Positions 16,730 through 26,304 are shown, numbered from the stretch's first letter. The stretch: DNA of 64,000 nt from CAJCIS01 sp965276755 (GCA_965276755.1 OZ255625.1:1860001-1924000), one strand, 5' to 3'. Numbers and translations: made by a program. Notes: generated from the letters alone by a model not told the origin.

Positions 16730-16935
16730 TCGCGCTGATCGTTGCCGCGGCACTGTTGGTGCAGGGGCTCGACAGCACGGTCATCGGCGGCGGGATCATG
16801 GTTGGCACCGGTTTGGCGGTGTAGGCCGCATTTAGCCACACCTGGCCTGTCCTGGCGCTCTACGCGATTCCTCTGGTCACCGGGTGCGCGGTGACAATTG
16901 GATTAGCGGAAGGCTGCCGGGGATGGCCATCTCAA
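16726..16935 (+). pseudogene. Probable remnant of a membrane transporter N-terminus (MFS-like)
   Basis: From TTG 16726 the frame reads LIALIVAAALLVQGLDSTVI, close to the first helix of DHA2-type MFS exporters. It hits TAG at 16822-16824, and the same frame continues after the stop with hydrophobic sequence (VLALYAIPLVTGCAVTIGLA). No further transporter sequence follows before cyoD. It overlaps the end of the methyltransferase gene. The identity is tentative because the fragment is short. Confidence 0.4.
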
Positions 16936-16970
16936 ACACTTCTGGCGATTTTTGCGCTCGCTGTCCTACT

Positions 16971-17372
16971 CTACCGCTGCATCTGCATCATCTGCTGCAT
17001 TGGCATCATGTTATGGTTCATGTGGCTCATGATCCAGATTGATCCGCCCATCACGAGCAGTACAATCAGCAACCCGAAAGCCAGCGCCATGATATTGTTG
17101 ATATTGTCCGGCCCGGTGGTGATGTGCAGGAAAAACACCAGGTGCACACCCATCTGTGCCACCGCAAGCACACCCAGAGCCACCGGAATGCTGGGCGTCC
17201 ATACCAGTGACGTGCGCGCAATGAAAAACGATACGCATGTCAAGGCAACCGCAAGTGCCAGGCCTACGACATAGGGTAGGACGCCATGGCCTTCCGCGCC
17301 TTTACCGGTTCCTTCATCGCCTGGCGCCGTGTCGGCTGTCGACGACTGCACGCCCATTTCAGCGCGGCTCAT
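16971..17372 (-). CDS. cyoD: Cytochrome o ubiquinol oxidase subunit IV
   Basis: A 133-residue small subunit of the bo3 quinol oxidase with three membrane helices (about residues 33-53, 62-83 and 93-116). The family pattern is VWTPSIPVALGVLAVAQMGV then HLVFFLHIT. Its ATG overlaps the cyoC stop (ATGA). The C-terminus is unusually rich in Met, His and Gln (MNHNMMPMQQMMQMQR). No cyoE follows; heme O synthase is supplied in this window by ctaB at 39947. Confidence 0.93.
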   Translation of the reverse strand: MSRAEMGVQSSTADTAPGDEGTGKGAEGHGVLPYVVGLALAVALTCVSFFIARTSLVWTPSIPVALGVLAVAQMGVHLVFFLHITTGPDNINNIMALAFGLLIVLLVMGGSIWIMSHMNHNMMPMQQMMQMQR

Positions 17373-17998
17373 CGCGCAACTCCCATGAGATAGACGACAG
17401 TGAAGACCGCAACCCAGATGATATCAAGCGCGTGCCAGAACAGGCTGAAACAGAGCATGCGCCGCAGGATGTCGTCGCGATAGCCTTTGGCGAAAACCTG
17501 CGCCATCATCGTCAATAGCCAGAGCAGGCCGACAGAGACGTGCAGGCCGTGGCAGCCCACCAGCGTGAAGAAGGCCGTCAGAAAGGCGCTGCGGTCAGGG
17601 CCGGCACCGTGGTCGATCATGCCGATGAATTCGTGCAGCTCCAACCCCAGGAAGATGACGCCCAGCATGAAGGTCGCGGCCATCGCGCCGTAGAACCAAA
17701 GCCCACGCTTGCGTTGCACACCGATGCTGGCGATACCGCAGGTAAAACTCGAAGCTAGCAGGCAAGCCGTCTCGATCCCGACGTTTCTGAGATCAAACAG
17801 GTTCCGGCCCGACGGTCCTCCGTCCGTGCTATCCACCAGCACCGCGTAGGTCGCGAAGAAGGCCGAGAACATGACGATGTCGCTGAGCAGGAAGATCCAG
17901 AACCCGTAGCCCGTGATGATCCGCTTGGACGCCTGTCCGCGCTCGCCATGAGCGGCGTGAGGCTGGCGATGTGCCGTTTGGGCGAGTGCGCCACTCAT
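17369..17998 (-). CDS. cyoC: Cytochrome o ubiquinol oxidase subunit III
   Basis: A 209-residue five-helix heme-copper oxidase subunit III. Motifs FWIFLLSDIVMFSAFFATYA, LGLELHEFIGMIDHGAGPDR and GCHGLHVSVGLLWL are typical of CyoC. It lies 8 bases after cyoB and overlaps cyoD by 4 bases, so the four genes form one operon on the minus strand. Confidence 0.95.
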   Translation of the reverse strand: MSGALAQTAHRQPHAAHGERGQASKRIITGYGFWIFLLSDIVMFSAFFATYAVLVDSTDGGPSGRNLFDLRNVGIETACLLASSFTCGIASIGVQRKRGLWFYGAMAATFMLGVIFLGLELHEFIGMIDHGAGPDRSAFLTAFFTLVGCHGLHVSVGLLWLLTMMAQVFAKGYRDDILRRMLCFSLFWHALDIIWVAVFTVVYLMGVAR

Positions 17999-18006
17999 AA
18001 CGCGAA

Positions 18007-19998
18007 CTATGCGCGAGCGAGCGCGGCATTGCGCGCGCGCCTGTTTTCACGATCTATGCGGCCTACCTCATCCGCGGGAACAACGTATTCGGCCGTGTCG
18101 CGCCAGGCGAACACGACGAACGTGGCAAAGGCGCCGACCGCCGAGGCAATTACCATCCACCAGATGTGCCAGATTAATGCAAAGCCCATGAAGGTGGCAA
18201 AGAAGGCGCAGATGAGGCCGGTTGGTGAGTTGCGCGGCATTTCCAGGTCTTCGTATTCCGGCTCATCTTCAAGTCCCTGCCGTTCTCGCGCCTCCTGCTT
18301 GGCGGTCCAATAGGGCTCGTCGGCATCGATTTGCGGCAGGACGGCGAAGTTGAAAGATGGCGGCGGTGAGGCGGTGGACCATTCCAAGGATCGTCCATCC
18401 CACGGATCACCTGTCACATCGCGCAACTCCTCCCGCCTGCGTATGCTGACGACGAGTTGTGCCACCTGAAAGCAGATGCCCGCCAGGATGACCGCGGCGC
18501 CGAGCGCTGCGACCAGCAGCCATGGTCGCCATTCCGGCACGTCGTAATGCTGCATGCGGCGCGTCATGCCCTCCAATCCCAACACGTAAAGCGGCATGAA
18601 GGCCAGGTAGAACCCGACGAGCCAGCACCAGAACGCGGCCTTGCCCAACCCCTCGTGCAGGCGAAAGCCGAAGGCCTTCGGAAACCAGTAGCTATAGGCA
18701 GCAAAGCCGCCGAACAGCACACCGCCGATGATGACATTATGAAAATGCGCCACCAGGAACAGGCTGTTGTGCAGCATGAAATCGGCGGGCGGCACGGCAA
18801 GCAGCACACCGGTCATGCCACCCAGCGTAAAGGTGATCATAAAGCCGATCGACCACAGCATAGGCGTCGCATAGACGATGCGACCGCCATACATGGTAAA
18901 GAGCCAGTTAAAGATTTTCACGCCTGTGGGAACGGCGATGATCGTTGTCGCAATGCCGAAGATCGCATTCACGTCGCCGCCCGCACCCATGGTGAAGAAG
19001 TGGTGCAACCAGACCATGAAGGACAGGATGCAGATGACCATGGTCGCCAGCACCATCGAGCGGTAACCGAAAAGGGGCTTGCGCGAAAAGGTCGACACGA
19101 CTTCAGAAAATATACCGAACGCCGGCAGGATCAGGATGTAAACCTCCGGGTGGCCCCAGGTCCAGATGAGGTTCATGAACATCATCACATTGCCGCCGCC
19201 GGTGTCGGTAAAAAAATGAAAGCCCAGATAGCGGTCCAGCAGCAGCATCGCCAGCGTTGCGGTCAGGATGGGGAAAGCCGCGACAATTAAAAGGTTGGAC
19301 GCAAGCGCGGTCCAGCAGAACATGGGCATGCGCAGGTAGGTCATGCCCGGCGCATGGATCTTGAGAACCGTCGTGACCAGGTTCACGCCCGAGAGCAGCG
19401 TGCCCACGCCCGAAATCTGCAGCGCCCACAAATAATAATCCACACCCACGCCCGGCGAGTAGCGCAATTCGGACAAAGGCGGATAAGGCAGCCACCCCGT
19501 ACGCGCGAATTCGCCCACGATAAGGGATACGTTGACGAGCAGCGCACCTGTGGCGGTCAGCCAGAAACTCACCGAATTCAGCGTCGGGAAGGCCACATCG
19601 CGCGCGCCCAATTGAAGCGGCATGACGAAATTCATCAGGCCAATAACGAGCGGCATGGCCACGAAGAAGATCATCAGCGTGCCATGGGCCGAAAAGATCT
19701 GGTTATAATGTTCGGGCGGCAGATAGCCCGGCGAGTTGAAGGCAACGGCCTGCTGCGATCGCATCATGATGGCGTCGGTAAAGCCCCTAAGCAACATCAC
19801 GAGCGCGAGGATAGTGTACATTATCCCGATGCGCTTGTGATCGACGCTGGTGATCCACTCACGCCAGAGATAGGGCAGCCAGCCTTTCGCAACGATCAGG
19901 ACGAAGACGCCAAATACACTCGCCCCCACAAGCGCCGCGGCGATCAATGGAATCGGCTGATCAAGCGGGATGGCCGACCAGGTAAGCTTGCCAAGCAT
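18007..19998 (-). CDS. cyoB: Cytochrome o ubiquinol oxidase subunit I
   Basis: The 663-residue catalytic subunit holding low-spin heme, high-spin heme o and CuB; it reduces O2 with ubiquinol and pumps protons. Seen are HKRIGIMYTILALVMLLRGF at the N-terminus, the heme-ligand region FSAHGTLMIFFV, WGHPEVYILILPAFGIFSEV (CuB His and cross-linked Tyr), HHFFTMG, and VAHFHNVIIGG with the paired heme ligands. It has the extra helices and length (about 660) of CyoB. cyoA ends one base upstream. Confidence 0.97.
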   Translation of the reverse strand: MLGKLTWSAIPLDQPIPLIAAALVGASVFGVFVLIVAKGWLPYLWREWITSVDHKRIGIMYTILALVMLLRGFTDAIMMRSQQAVAFNSPGYLPPEHYNQIFSAHGTLMIFFVAMPLVIGLMNFVMPLQLGARDVAFPTLNSVSFWLTATGALLVNVSLIVGEFARTGWLPYPPLSELRYSPGVGVDYYLWALQISGVGTLLSGVNLVTTVLKIHAPGMTYLRMPMFCWTALASNLLIVAAFPILTATLAMLLLDRYLGFHFFTDTGGGNVMMFMNLIWTWGHPEVYILILPAFGIFSEVVSTFSRKPLFGYRSMVLATMVICILSFMVWLHHFFTMGAGGDVNAIFGIATTIIAVPTGVKIFNWLFTMYGGRIVYATPMLWSIGFMITFTLGGMTGVLLAVPPADFMLHNSLFLVAHFHNVIIGGVLFGGFAAYSYWFPKAFGFRLHEGLGKAAFWCWLVGFYLAFMPLYVLGLEGMTRRMQHYDVPEWRPWLLVAALGAAVILAGICFQVAQLVVSIRRREELRDVTGDPWDGRSLEWSTASPPPSFNFAVLPQIDADEPYWTAKQEARERQGLEDEPEYEDLEMPRNSPTGLICAFFATFMGFALIWHIWWMVIASAVGAFATFVVFAWRDTAEYVVPADEVGRIDRENRRARNAALARA

Positions 19999-19999
19999 A

Positions 20000-20881
20000 T
20001 TAGCGCTCCACGCCGCTCTTGTCCTGCTCAGGCCCAGGACCTGGAGGCAGTTTCTGCGACACGATGGCCGAAAACAGCCCGGGATCGGCGTCCTTGTAGG
20101 TGTAGGGCATCACATGGCGGCTCTGCCTGGCAAGGTCACCGTAGCTCCCCGCGTCCAGCGACGGACCATCCTTGTGCGTCGCATTCACCCAGGCGGTAAA
20201 TTCGTTGGTCGATACGGCCCTCACATCAAAATGCATGTCGGCAAATCCGTCACCGCTGAAGTGGCTCGACTCACCGTAGAAGATGCCAGGGGCATCGGCG
20301 CTTAGATTGAGTGAGGACGTCATGCCGTTCATCGTGTAGATCATGCTGCCGAGCTGCGGGATAAAAAATGCGTTCAGAACGCTCGCAGAGGTCAGCGAGA
20401 AGTGTATCGGTCTGCCAGCCGGTATCACAAGTTGGTTGACCGCGGCAATGCGCTGTCCCGGATAGATGAAAAGCCACTTCCAATCCAGTGACACACCCTG
20501 CACCTCCAACGGAGGTTTTTTTGATTGCAGGGGCTGCGCCGGGTCAAGATCGTGCGCACCGATCCAGATCACGCCGCTCAATAGCATGATCGTCATGAGC
20601 GGTACCGCCCAGACAACCAATTCAAGCCGGCCGGAATAGATGAAATGCGGCAGATAACGCGCGCGTGTGTTAGAGGCACGAAACCACCACGCGAACAGGA
20701 GAGTCGCCACCATCGTAGGCAACACAATGGCAAGCATGATCGCCACGGAATCGATAAGGATCGTTCTTTCGGCAGATCCTACCGGCCCATGAGGCGTTAG
20801 AACAGCCAACCCACATCCGCTGAGCGCCAGCGGAACAAGTGCGGCGAGGCCGCGAACAAACCCGCTGACATTCATGGGCAC
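20000..20881 (-). CDS. cyoA: Cytochrome o ubiquinol oxidase subunit II
   Basis: A 293-residue lipoprotein subunit II. A lipobox LSGC with Cys23 follows the signal, then two membrane helices and a periplasmic cupredoxin domain (VSLDWKWLFIYPGQRIAAVN, SVLNAFFIPQLGSMIYTMNG). The CuA ligand motif of cytochrome c oxidases is absent (GESSHFSGDGFADMHF instead), which marks a quinol oxidase. It is the first gene of cyoABCD; the promoter must lie in the 100 bases before 20881, which also contain a family 3 palindrome. Confidence 0.95.
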   Translation of the reverse strand: MPMNVSGFVRGLAALVPLALSGCGLAVLTPHGPVGSAERTILIDSVAIMLAIVLPTMVATLLFAWWFRASNTRARYLPHFIYSGRLELVVWAVPLMTIMLLSGVIWIGAHDLDPAQPLQSKKPPLEVQGVSLDWKWLFIYPGQRIAAVNQLVIPAGRPIHFSLTSASVLNAFFIPQLGSMIYTMNGMTSSLNLSADAPGIFYGESSHFSGDGFADMHFDVRAVSTNEFTAWVNATHKDGPSLDAGSYGDLARQSRHVMPYTYKDADPGLFSAIVSQKLPPGPGPEQDKSGVER

Positions 20882-20932
20882 ACCGCACTGACCTTGTTCT
20901 GTATAGGGGTGTGTCCCAGGATCGCAAGCCAG

Positions 20933-20984
20933 CTAGAGCATGTTCGGACCAAATGGAATGACTCGTCCGAAAAACATGCTCTAG
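20933..20984. repeat. Family 3 palindrome (TAGAGCATG type)
   Basis: CTAGAGCATGTTCGG, a spacer of about 20 bases (ACCAAATGGAATGACT), then CCGAAAAACATGCTCTAG. The outer arms are inverted repeats. The right arm contains the stop codon of the thiolase gene (TAG on the minus strand at 20981-20983). A near-identical copy is at 44942-44993. Confidence 0.8.
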
Positions 20985-22153
20985 TGGATAAGCTCTACAC
21001 CCATCGCCGTCGCCTCCCCCCCACCTATGCACAGTGACGCCACGCCCCGTCTCAGACCGCGCGCCTTCAACGCGGCAAGCAACGTGACTAAAATTCTGGC
21101 ACCCGAGGCGCCAATCGGATGGCCCAACGCACACGCCCCGCCATTCACGTTAACCCGGTCGTGCGGCAGGTCGAGCTCACGCATCGCCGCCATCGTCACA
21201 ACCGCGAACGCCTCGTTGATTTCGAATAGATCGACATCGCTGCCGCTCCAGCCGATCTTGTCAAACAGCGTGCGGATGGCCCCAATCGGCGCGGTGGTGA
21301 ATTGGCTGGGCGCACGAGCATGGCTCGAATGGCCGCAAATGGCGGCAAGCGGAGTAAGCCCGCGTTCTTCCGCCTCACTCCGGCGCATAAGCACCAGTGC
21401 GGCCGCACCGTCAGAAATCGAAGAGGAATTCGCCGCAGTCACGGTGCCACCCTCGCGAAAGGCGGGCTTGAGAGTCGGGATCTTCTCCGGCCGCGCCTTT
21501 GTCGGGGTCTCATCGTCGGTCACGCTGTGCTTGCCCTCGAGTGCCACGATCTCGCCGCGAAAGGCACCGTCGGCAACCGCGCGACGCGCCCGCTCGAGCG
21601 ATACGAGTGCGAACTCGTCCTGTGCCTGGCGGCTGAGTTGCAGATCCTGTGCCGTGTCCTCGGCAAAACTGCCCATCAGACGCCCGCGCTCATAGGCATC
21701 CTCCAGCCCGTCTAAAAACATGTGATCCAACGTGCGGCCATGGCCCAGCCTCAGCCCCTCGCGCGCGCGGTCCAGCAAATAAGGCGCGCGCGTCATACTC
21801 TCCATGCCGCCGGCCACCATGATGTCGGCACTGCCGGCACTAATCTGGTCAAACGCCAGCATCGCGGCCTTCATGCCCGAACCGCACATCTTGTTAATCG
21901 TGGTCGCAGGCACGCCCTGCGGCAGCCCCGCGCCCAACGAGGCCTGCCTGGCCGGCGCCTGCCCCAGCCCAGCCGAAAGCACGCAGCCCATGATCACCTC
22001 GGACACATCGGCGGCTGCAACCCCGGCTTGCGCCAGCGCCGCGCCGATGGCAGCCGCGCCCAGTGCGGGCGACGCCTTGTCGGAGAGCGCGCCCTGGAAA
22101 GCGCCCATGGGCGTGCGCTTGGCGCCAACGATGACGATTGTGTCGTGGTTCAC
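20981..22153 (-). CDS. Acetyl-CoA acetyltransferase (thiolase)
   Basis: A 390-residue thiolase that condenses or cleaves acetoacetyl-CoA-type substrates. The nucleophilic Cys lies in NKMCGSGMKAA (residue 90), the His in GGACALGHPIGASGARI, and the second Cys in SLCIGGGEATAMGVE. A GTG at 22153 is chosen as start because GAGGGGA lies about 7 bases upstream; a TTG at 22168 is the alternative. PhaA/AtoB-like biosynthetic or degradative use cannot be told apart from sequence alone. It stands next to an acyl-CoA racemase-like gene, which suggests fatty or branched acyl-CoA metabolism. Confidence 0.93.
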   Translation of the reverse strand: MNHDTIVIVGAKRTPMGAFQGALSDKASPALGAAAIGAALAQAGVAAADVSEVIMGCVLSAGLGQAPARQASLGAGLPQGVPATTINKMCGSGMKAAMLAFDQISAGSADIMVAGGMESMTRAPYLLDRAREGLRLGHGRTLDHMFLDGLEDAYERGRLMGSFAEDTAQDLQLSRQAQDEFALVSLERARRAVADGAFRGEIVALEGKHSVTDDETPTKARPEKIPTLKPAFREGGTVTAANSSSISDGAAALVLMRRSEAEERGLTPLAAICGHSSHARAPSQFTTAPIGAIRTLFDKIGWSGSDVDLFEINEAFAVVTMAAMRELDLPHDRVNVNGGACALGHPIGASGARILVTLLAALKARGLRRGVASLCIGGGEATAMGVELIH

Positions 22154-22167
22154 AACAAGTCCCCTCA

Positions 22168-22214
22168 AGAAGGCTGGGGGAGATGTGCCATCCCCTCCAG
22201 ACCCCCCGTCATTT
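22168..22214. repeat. Family 1 repeat, single arm
   Basis: AGAAGGCTGGGGGAGATGTG then CCATCCCCTCCAGACCCCCC then GTCAT, filling the gap between the AMACR-like gene and the thiolase gene. Confidence 0.85.
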
Positions 22215-23333
22215 TATGGTACCCGCGGCTCGTAGCGCGGCGATGCGATCGCTATCATAGTCAAGCGCACCGAACACCGCCTCCGTGTCGTCGCCACCGC
22301 ACATAACGGGCGTGCCTGCGGGGGTCGCGGAATACCTGGGCGCGGGCGCGGGCTGCACAACACCCCCCGCCTCCATGAACGTGGCCCGGGCCGCATTATG
22401 CGGATGCGTCGGCGCCTCGCCCATCGACAGCACCGGCGAAACACAGGCATCCGAGCCGTCGAAGATCGTGCACCACTCATCGCGGGTGCGCGCGCGAAAG
22501 GCGTCGGCCACACGTGCCTTCAAGTTTGGCCATTCGCCTGCCTCCATCTGCGCATCAAGTGCTGCATCATTCTCCAACCCTGCCAACCGGCGCAGCTCAA
22601 CGTAGAACTGCGGCTCGATCGATCCCACGGCCATGTACTTGCCATCCGCGGTTTCATAGGTGTCATAAAAATGCGCGCCGGTATCGAGCATGTTCACGCC
22701 CCTCTCATCCCGCCACGCCCCCGCGGCCCGGAAACCCCAGATCATACTCATCAACACCGCGGCGCCATCGACCATTGCACAATCGACCACCTGGCCCTGC
22801 CCTGTCCGCGCGGCATGCAGCAGGGCGCTGACCATGCCAAAGGCCAGGAACATTCCGCCGCCGCCGAAATCGCCGACCATGTTGATGGGTGGCGTGGGCT
22901 TCTCCCCCGCGCGCCCATAGGCGTGCAGCGCACCTGCAATGGCAATGTAATCGATGTCGTGCCCCGCCGTGCGCGCCAACGGTCCGGTTTGACCCCAACC
23001 GGTCATGCGCCCAAACACCAGCTTGGGATTGTCCGCCAGCAACACGTCCGGGCCCAGACCCAGCCGCTCCATGACCCCTGGCCGGAACCCCTCAATAAGC
23101 CCGTCAGCCTTCCGCGCGAGGTCGCGAACAATAGCCACGCCGTCCGGACGCTTGAGGTCCACACCCACCACGCGCCGACTGCGCGCCAAGATGTCGGTGG
23201 CAGAAGGCCGGTTTCCGGGCCGTTCCACGCGGATCACCTCCGCGCCGTGGTCGGCAAGCATCATCCCAGCAAATGGAGCCGGCCCTATCCCGGCCAGCTC
23301 CACAATCTGCACCCCGCTCAACGGTCCGCTCAC
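22209..23333 (-). CDS. Alpha-methylacyl-CoA racemase-like CoA-transferase family III protein
   Basis: A 374-residue protein starting MSGPLSGVQIVELAGIGPAP, which is characteristic of AMACR. The family I/III features are GAEVIRVERPG, NPKLVFGRMTGWGQTGPLAR then AGHDIDYIAI (with the catalytic His-Asp region) and GDFGGGGMFLAFG. The enzyme would epimerise 2-methylacyl-CoA esters so that they can enter beta-oxidation. It is upstream of the thiolase on the same strand with a family 1 repeat between. Confidence 0.9.
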   Translation of the reverse strand: MSGPLSGVQIVELAGIGPAPFAGMMLADHGAEVIRVERPGNRPSATDILARSRRVVGVDLKRPDGVAIVRDLARKADGLIEGFRPGVMERLGLGPDVLLADNPKLVFGRMTGWGQTGPLARTAGHDIDYIAIAGALHAYGRAGEKPTPPINMVGDFGGGGMFLAFGMVSALLHAARTGQGQVVDCAMVDGAAVLMSMIWGFRAAGAWRDERGVNMLDTGAHFYDTYETADGKYMAVGSIEPQFYVELRRLAGLENDAALDAQMEAGEWPNLKARVADAFRARTRDEWCTIFDGSDACVSPVLSMGEAPTHPHNAARATFMEAGGVVQPAPAPRYSATPAGTPVMCGGDDTEAVFGALDYDSDRIAALRAAGTIK

Positions 23334-23344
23334 GATTTCCCCTT

Positions 23345-23495
23345 TTCTGGATGGGAAGGCAGGCTCTGCCCTGAACCCACTGGGGTCCTAGGCCACAGAC
23401 CGCCACGAATTGATGGTAGGTCAAGACCGGGCCAAAATGGTTTTATGGACTTGTCGCGAGCGGGGTCGAGGGGCAGAGCCCCTCGCTTTGCTGTC
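23345..23495. repeat. Family 2 palindromic repeat region
   Basis: Two partial family 2 arms: GGCAGGCTCTGCCCTGAACC at about 23358 and GGGGTCGAGGGGCAGAGCCC then CTCGCTTTGC at about 23464-23493. They occupy the promoter region between the divergent AMACR-like and ppk genes. Confidence 0.6.
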
Positions 23496-23578
23496 TAAAT
23501 GCGAGAGCGCTGTTGCAGACCAGTTGCCGCACCGGCGCAAACAAGTCCATGAAGGTAGGCCCGGCAGGAACAGCAACG

Positions 23579-25774
23579 ATGGGTGTCACACGCACCAAAG
23601 AAGCCCATGCCCACAAACCTCCCTCCGCCATCGCCCTGGATAATCCGGATCGCTTCATCAACCGCGAGCTCTCCTGGCTGGACTTCAACCACCGCGTCGT
23701 CGAGGAAGCCGAGAACACCCGCCACCCACTGCTCGAGCGCTTGCGTTTCGTCTCCATAAGCGCGTCCAACCTCGACGAATTCTTCTCTGTCCGTGTTGCA
23801 GGCCTGGTGGGCCAGGTGCGCTCAGGCATCGGCGCTGCCTCCCCCGATGGCCGCACCCCTGCCCAGCAACTGTCCGCCGTGCGCGATCGCGCCGGCGCGC
23901 TTCTGGTGCGTCAGCAGAAGGTCTGGTTGGAGCTGAAGGCCGGCCTCACCGAAGCCGGCCTCGAAGTCGCCGACGCCAAAACCATCGCCAATACCGAGGC
24001 CGCATGGCTCGACCACTGGTTCATGGAGCGCGTCTTCCCCGTATTGACGCCGCTGGCCATTGATCCGGCCCACCCCTTCCCCTTCATCCCCAACATGGGC
24101 CTTGTCATGGCCCTGCAGCTCCAGCGCGAGGACGATGGCCAGCATATGCGCGGCCTGATCCCCCTGCCCAGCCAGGTGGACCGCTTCGTGCGCCTGCCCG
24201 CAACAGGCGCCGGTCAGCCCATCCGCTTCCTGATGCTCGAAGATGTCGTGCGTCTGTTCATGGACCAGGTCTTTCCCGGCTTTGCCATCGTCGGCCACGG
24301 CCTGTTCCGCCTGATCCGAGACACGGATGTGGAGTTCGAGGAAGAGGCCGAAGATCTCGTCCGCTCCTATGAAACCGCGCTGAAGCGCCGGCGACGCGGC
24401 TCGGTGATCCACCTTGAAGTCGACAGCCTGATGCCGGACGAACTGGTGAGCCTGGTTGCCGACAGCCTGGATACGGAGCCCGACGAGGTTTTCGTGCAAT
24501 CGGGCATCATCGGCGTGGTCGATCTCAAGCAGTTGATCGTGGACGATCGGCCCGACCTGCTCTTCACCCCCTACACGCCGCGCTTCCCCGAACGCATCCG
24601 CGATTTCGGCGGTGATTGTTTCGCCGCCATCCGCGCCAAGGACATCGTGGTCCACCACCCCTTTGAGAGCTTCGACGTGGTGGTTCAGTTCCTCCGCCAA
24701 GCCGCGGGCGATCCGGCGGTGATCGCGATTAAGCAGACGCTCTATCGCACCAGCCATGACAGCCCCGTCGTCCGCGCGCTGATCGAGGCGGCCGATACGG
24801 GCAAATCGGTCACCGCCATGGTGGAACTGCGCGCCCGATTTGACGAGGAAGCCAATATCCGCCTCGCGCGCACGCTGGAGGCCGCCGGCGTGCAGGTCGT
24901 CTTCGGCTTTGCCGAGCTCAAGACACACGCCAAGATCAGCCTGGTCGTGCGGCGAGAGGGTGGCTCCATGCGCAGCTACGCCCATTTCGGCACCGGCAAT
25001 TACCACCCGATCACCGCACGTATCTACACCGATCTGAGTTTCTTCACCGTGGACCCGGACCTAACGCGCGATGCGGCGCGTCTGTTCAATTACATGACCG
25101 GCTACGCGCGGCCCGAACGCATGGATGCGGTCGCCTTTTCGCCGCTCACCACCCGCAGCACGCTGATGCATTTGATCGATGGCGAGATCACTGCCGCGCG
25201 CGAAGGCCGGCACGGCACGATATGGCTGAAGCTGAACAGCCTGGTCGATTGCAAGCTGATCGACAAACTCTACGAAGCCTCGAGTGCGGGCGTGCAGGTC
25301 ATCGCCGTGGTACGCGGTATCTGCTGCCTTCGGCCAGGCGTGCCGGGACTTTCGGAAAACATCCGCGTCAAATCCATCGTCGGGCGTTTTCTGGAACACG
25401 GCCGCATCTGCGTGTTCGGCCGTGGCCATCGCCTGCCCAGCCGCCATGCTGCGGTCTATATCAGCAGCGCGGACTGGATGGAGCGCAACATGGATTGGCG
25501 CGTGGAAACGCTTGTGCCGATCACCAACCCGACTGTGCACGCCCAGATCCTGGACCAGATCATGGTGGTCAATTTGAAGGACACATTGCAAAGCTGGCAA
25601 TTGGGTCCGGACGGGGCGTGGCGCCGTGTGCCACCGGGACCCAAGCCCGTATCGGCGCATGACTATTTCATGACCAATCCGTCTTTGTCAGGGCGGGGTT
25701 CGGCGTTGCATGGGCCGGCGGTGCCCGTGATACGACCGCGGCCTATGCGGCCGGATCGGGTGTTGCAGGATTAG
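23579..25774 (+). CDS. ppk1: Polyphosphate kinase 1
   Basis: A 731-residue enzyme that makes polyphosphate from ATP. The ATG at 23579 (MGVTRTKE) is preferred because AGGAAC lies about 8 bases before it; the ATG at 23549 lacks a ribosome binding site. The N-terminal domain has RFINRELSWLDFNHRVVEEA and SNLDEFFSVRVAGL. The catalytic core has KQTLYRTS, ARFDEEANIRLARTLE, and the phosphohistidine loop RSYAHFGTGNYHP (His about 469). The C-terminal part includes YISSADWMERNMDWRVE. It is followed by a single family 1 arm. Confidence 0.96.
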   Translation: MGVTRTKEAHAHKPPSAIALDNPDRFINRELSWLDFNHRVVEEAENTRHPLLERLRFVSISASNLDEFFSVRVAGLVGQVRSGIGAASPDGRTPAQQLSAVRDRAGALLVRQQKVWLELKAGLTEAGLEVADAKTIANTEAAWLDHWFMERVFPVLTPLAIDPAHPFPFIPNMGLVMALQLQREDDGQHMRGLIPLPSQVDRFVRLPATGAGQPIRFLMLEDVVRLFMDQVFPGFAIVGHGLFRLIRDTDVEFEEEAEDLVRSYETALKRRRRGSVIHLEVDSLMPDELVSLVADSLDTEPDEVFVQSGIIGVVDLKQLIVDDRPDLLFTPYTPRFPERIRDFGGDCFAAIRAKDIVVHHPFESFDVVVQFLRQAAGDPAVIAIKQTLYRTSHDSPVVRALIEAADTGKSVTAMVELRARFDEEANIRLARTLEAAGVQVVFGFAELKTHAKISLVVRREGGSMRSYAHFGTGNYHPITARIYTDLSFFTVDPDLTRDAARLFNYMTGYARPERMDAVAFSPLTTRSTLMHLIDGEITAAREGRHGTIWLKLNSLVDCKLIDKLYEASSAGVQVIAVVRGICCLRPGVPGLSENIRVKSIVGRFLEHGRICVFGRGHRLPSRHAAVYISSADWMERNMDWRVETLVPITNPTVHAQILDQIMVVNLKDTLQSWQLGPDGAWRRVPPGPKPVSAHDYFMTNPSLSGRGSALHGPAVPVIRPRPMRPDRVLQD

Positions 25775-25775
25775 G

Positions 25776-25812
25776 AGAAGAGCTGGGGGAAATGTTCCAC
25801 TCTCCCCAGGCC
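25776..25812. repeat. Family 1 repeat, single diverged arm
   Basis: AAGAGCTGGGGGAAATGTTC then CACTCTCCCCAGGCC directly after ppk1. The presumed start of the next open frame lies inside it. Confidence 0.7.
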
Positions 25813-26304
25813 CGGCTCATAGCCAGTTTTGACGAGGTGGCGCTGACAACGCAGTCCAGCAGCGGCCCTGTGAATGAGACTGTGGGCAAGGAGATCATGC
25901 CCGGCCGATACGCCATCGTGCGTTTCGTGGAAGTGTGCAGCTGGGCATCCTGCGTCTTCGATCAAACATGGCAGTTCGATCTGACGCCCGGCGAGGTTGC
26001 ATATTCCGGCAAGCTGGATGCTAAATACCATGCCACTGCATTGGCGATGGCGGTACAAATGGGGGCCAAGGAGACGCTGCCGGGTGGGGCCGCCCTGGGC
26101 GAGCACTATGTGGCTTACGATGCCGTTCCCCCACCAGAATTCAGGCACGGCAAAGACTTGAAGAAGGTGATGACTTTCGTCGCCGCGCGGTTCCCGGCTT
26201 TTTCCGGCAAACCAACGAACGTTGTTTTTACACCAGCGCATTTCAGCACGGGCGGAACCATCTCTACGATGGATACTCGGACGTGTGGCGTGATAGGTGA
26301 GTGA
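25792..26304 (+). CDS. Hypothetical protein, possibly N-terminally truncated
   Basis: An open frame of about 170 residues with ordinary composition (IMPGRYAIVRFVEVCSWASC, FDLTPGEVAYSGKL, VMTFVAARFPAFSGKPTNVV). No family was recognised. The first codons (MFHSPQARL) are encoded by a family 1 repeat arm, and no signal peptide or ribosome binding site is visible, so the original N-terminus may have been lost. A longer open frame on the opposite strand (25771-26445) is judged to be its shadow. Existence as a gene is moderately likely. Confidence 0.45.
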   Translation: MFHSPQARLIASFDEVALTTQSSSGPVNETVGKEIMPGRYAIVRFVEVCSWASCVFDQTWQFDLTPGEVAYSGKLDAKYHATALAMAVQMGAKETLPGGAALGEHYVAYDAVPPPEFRHGKDLKKVMTFVAARFPAFSGKPTNVVFTPAHFSTGGTISTMDTRTCGVIGE

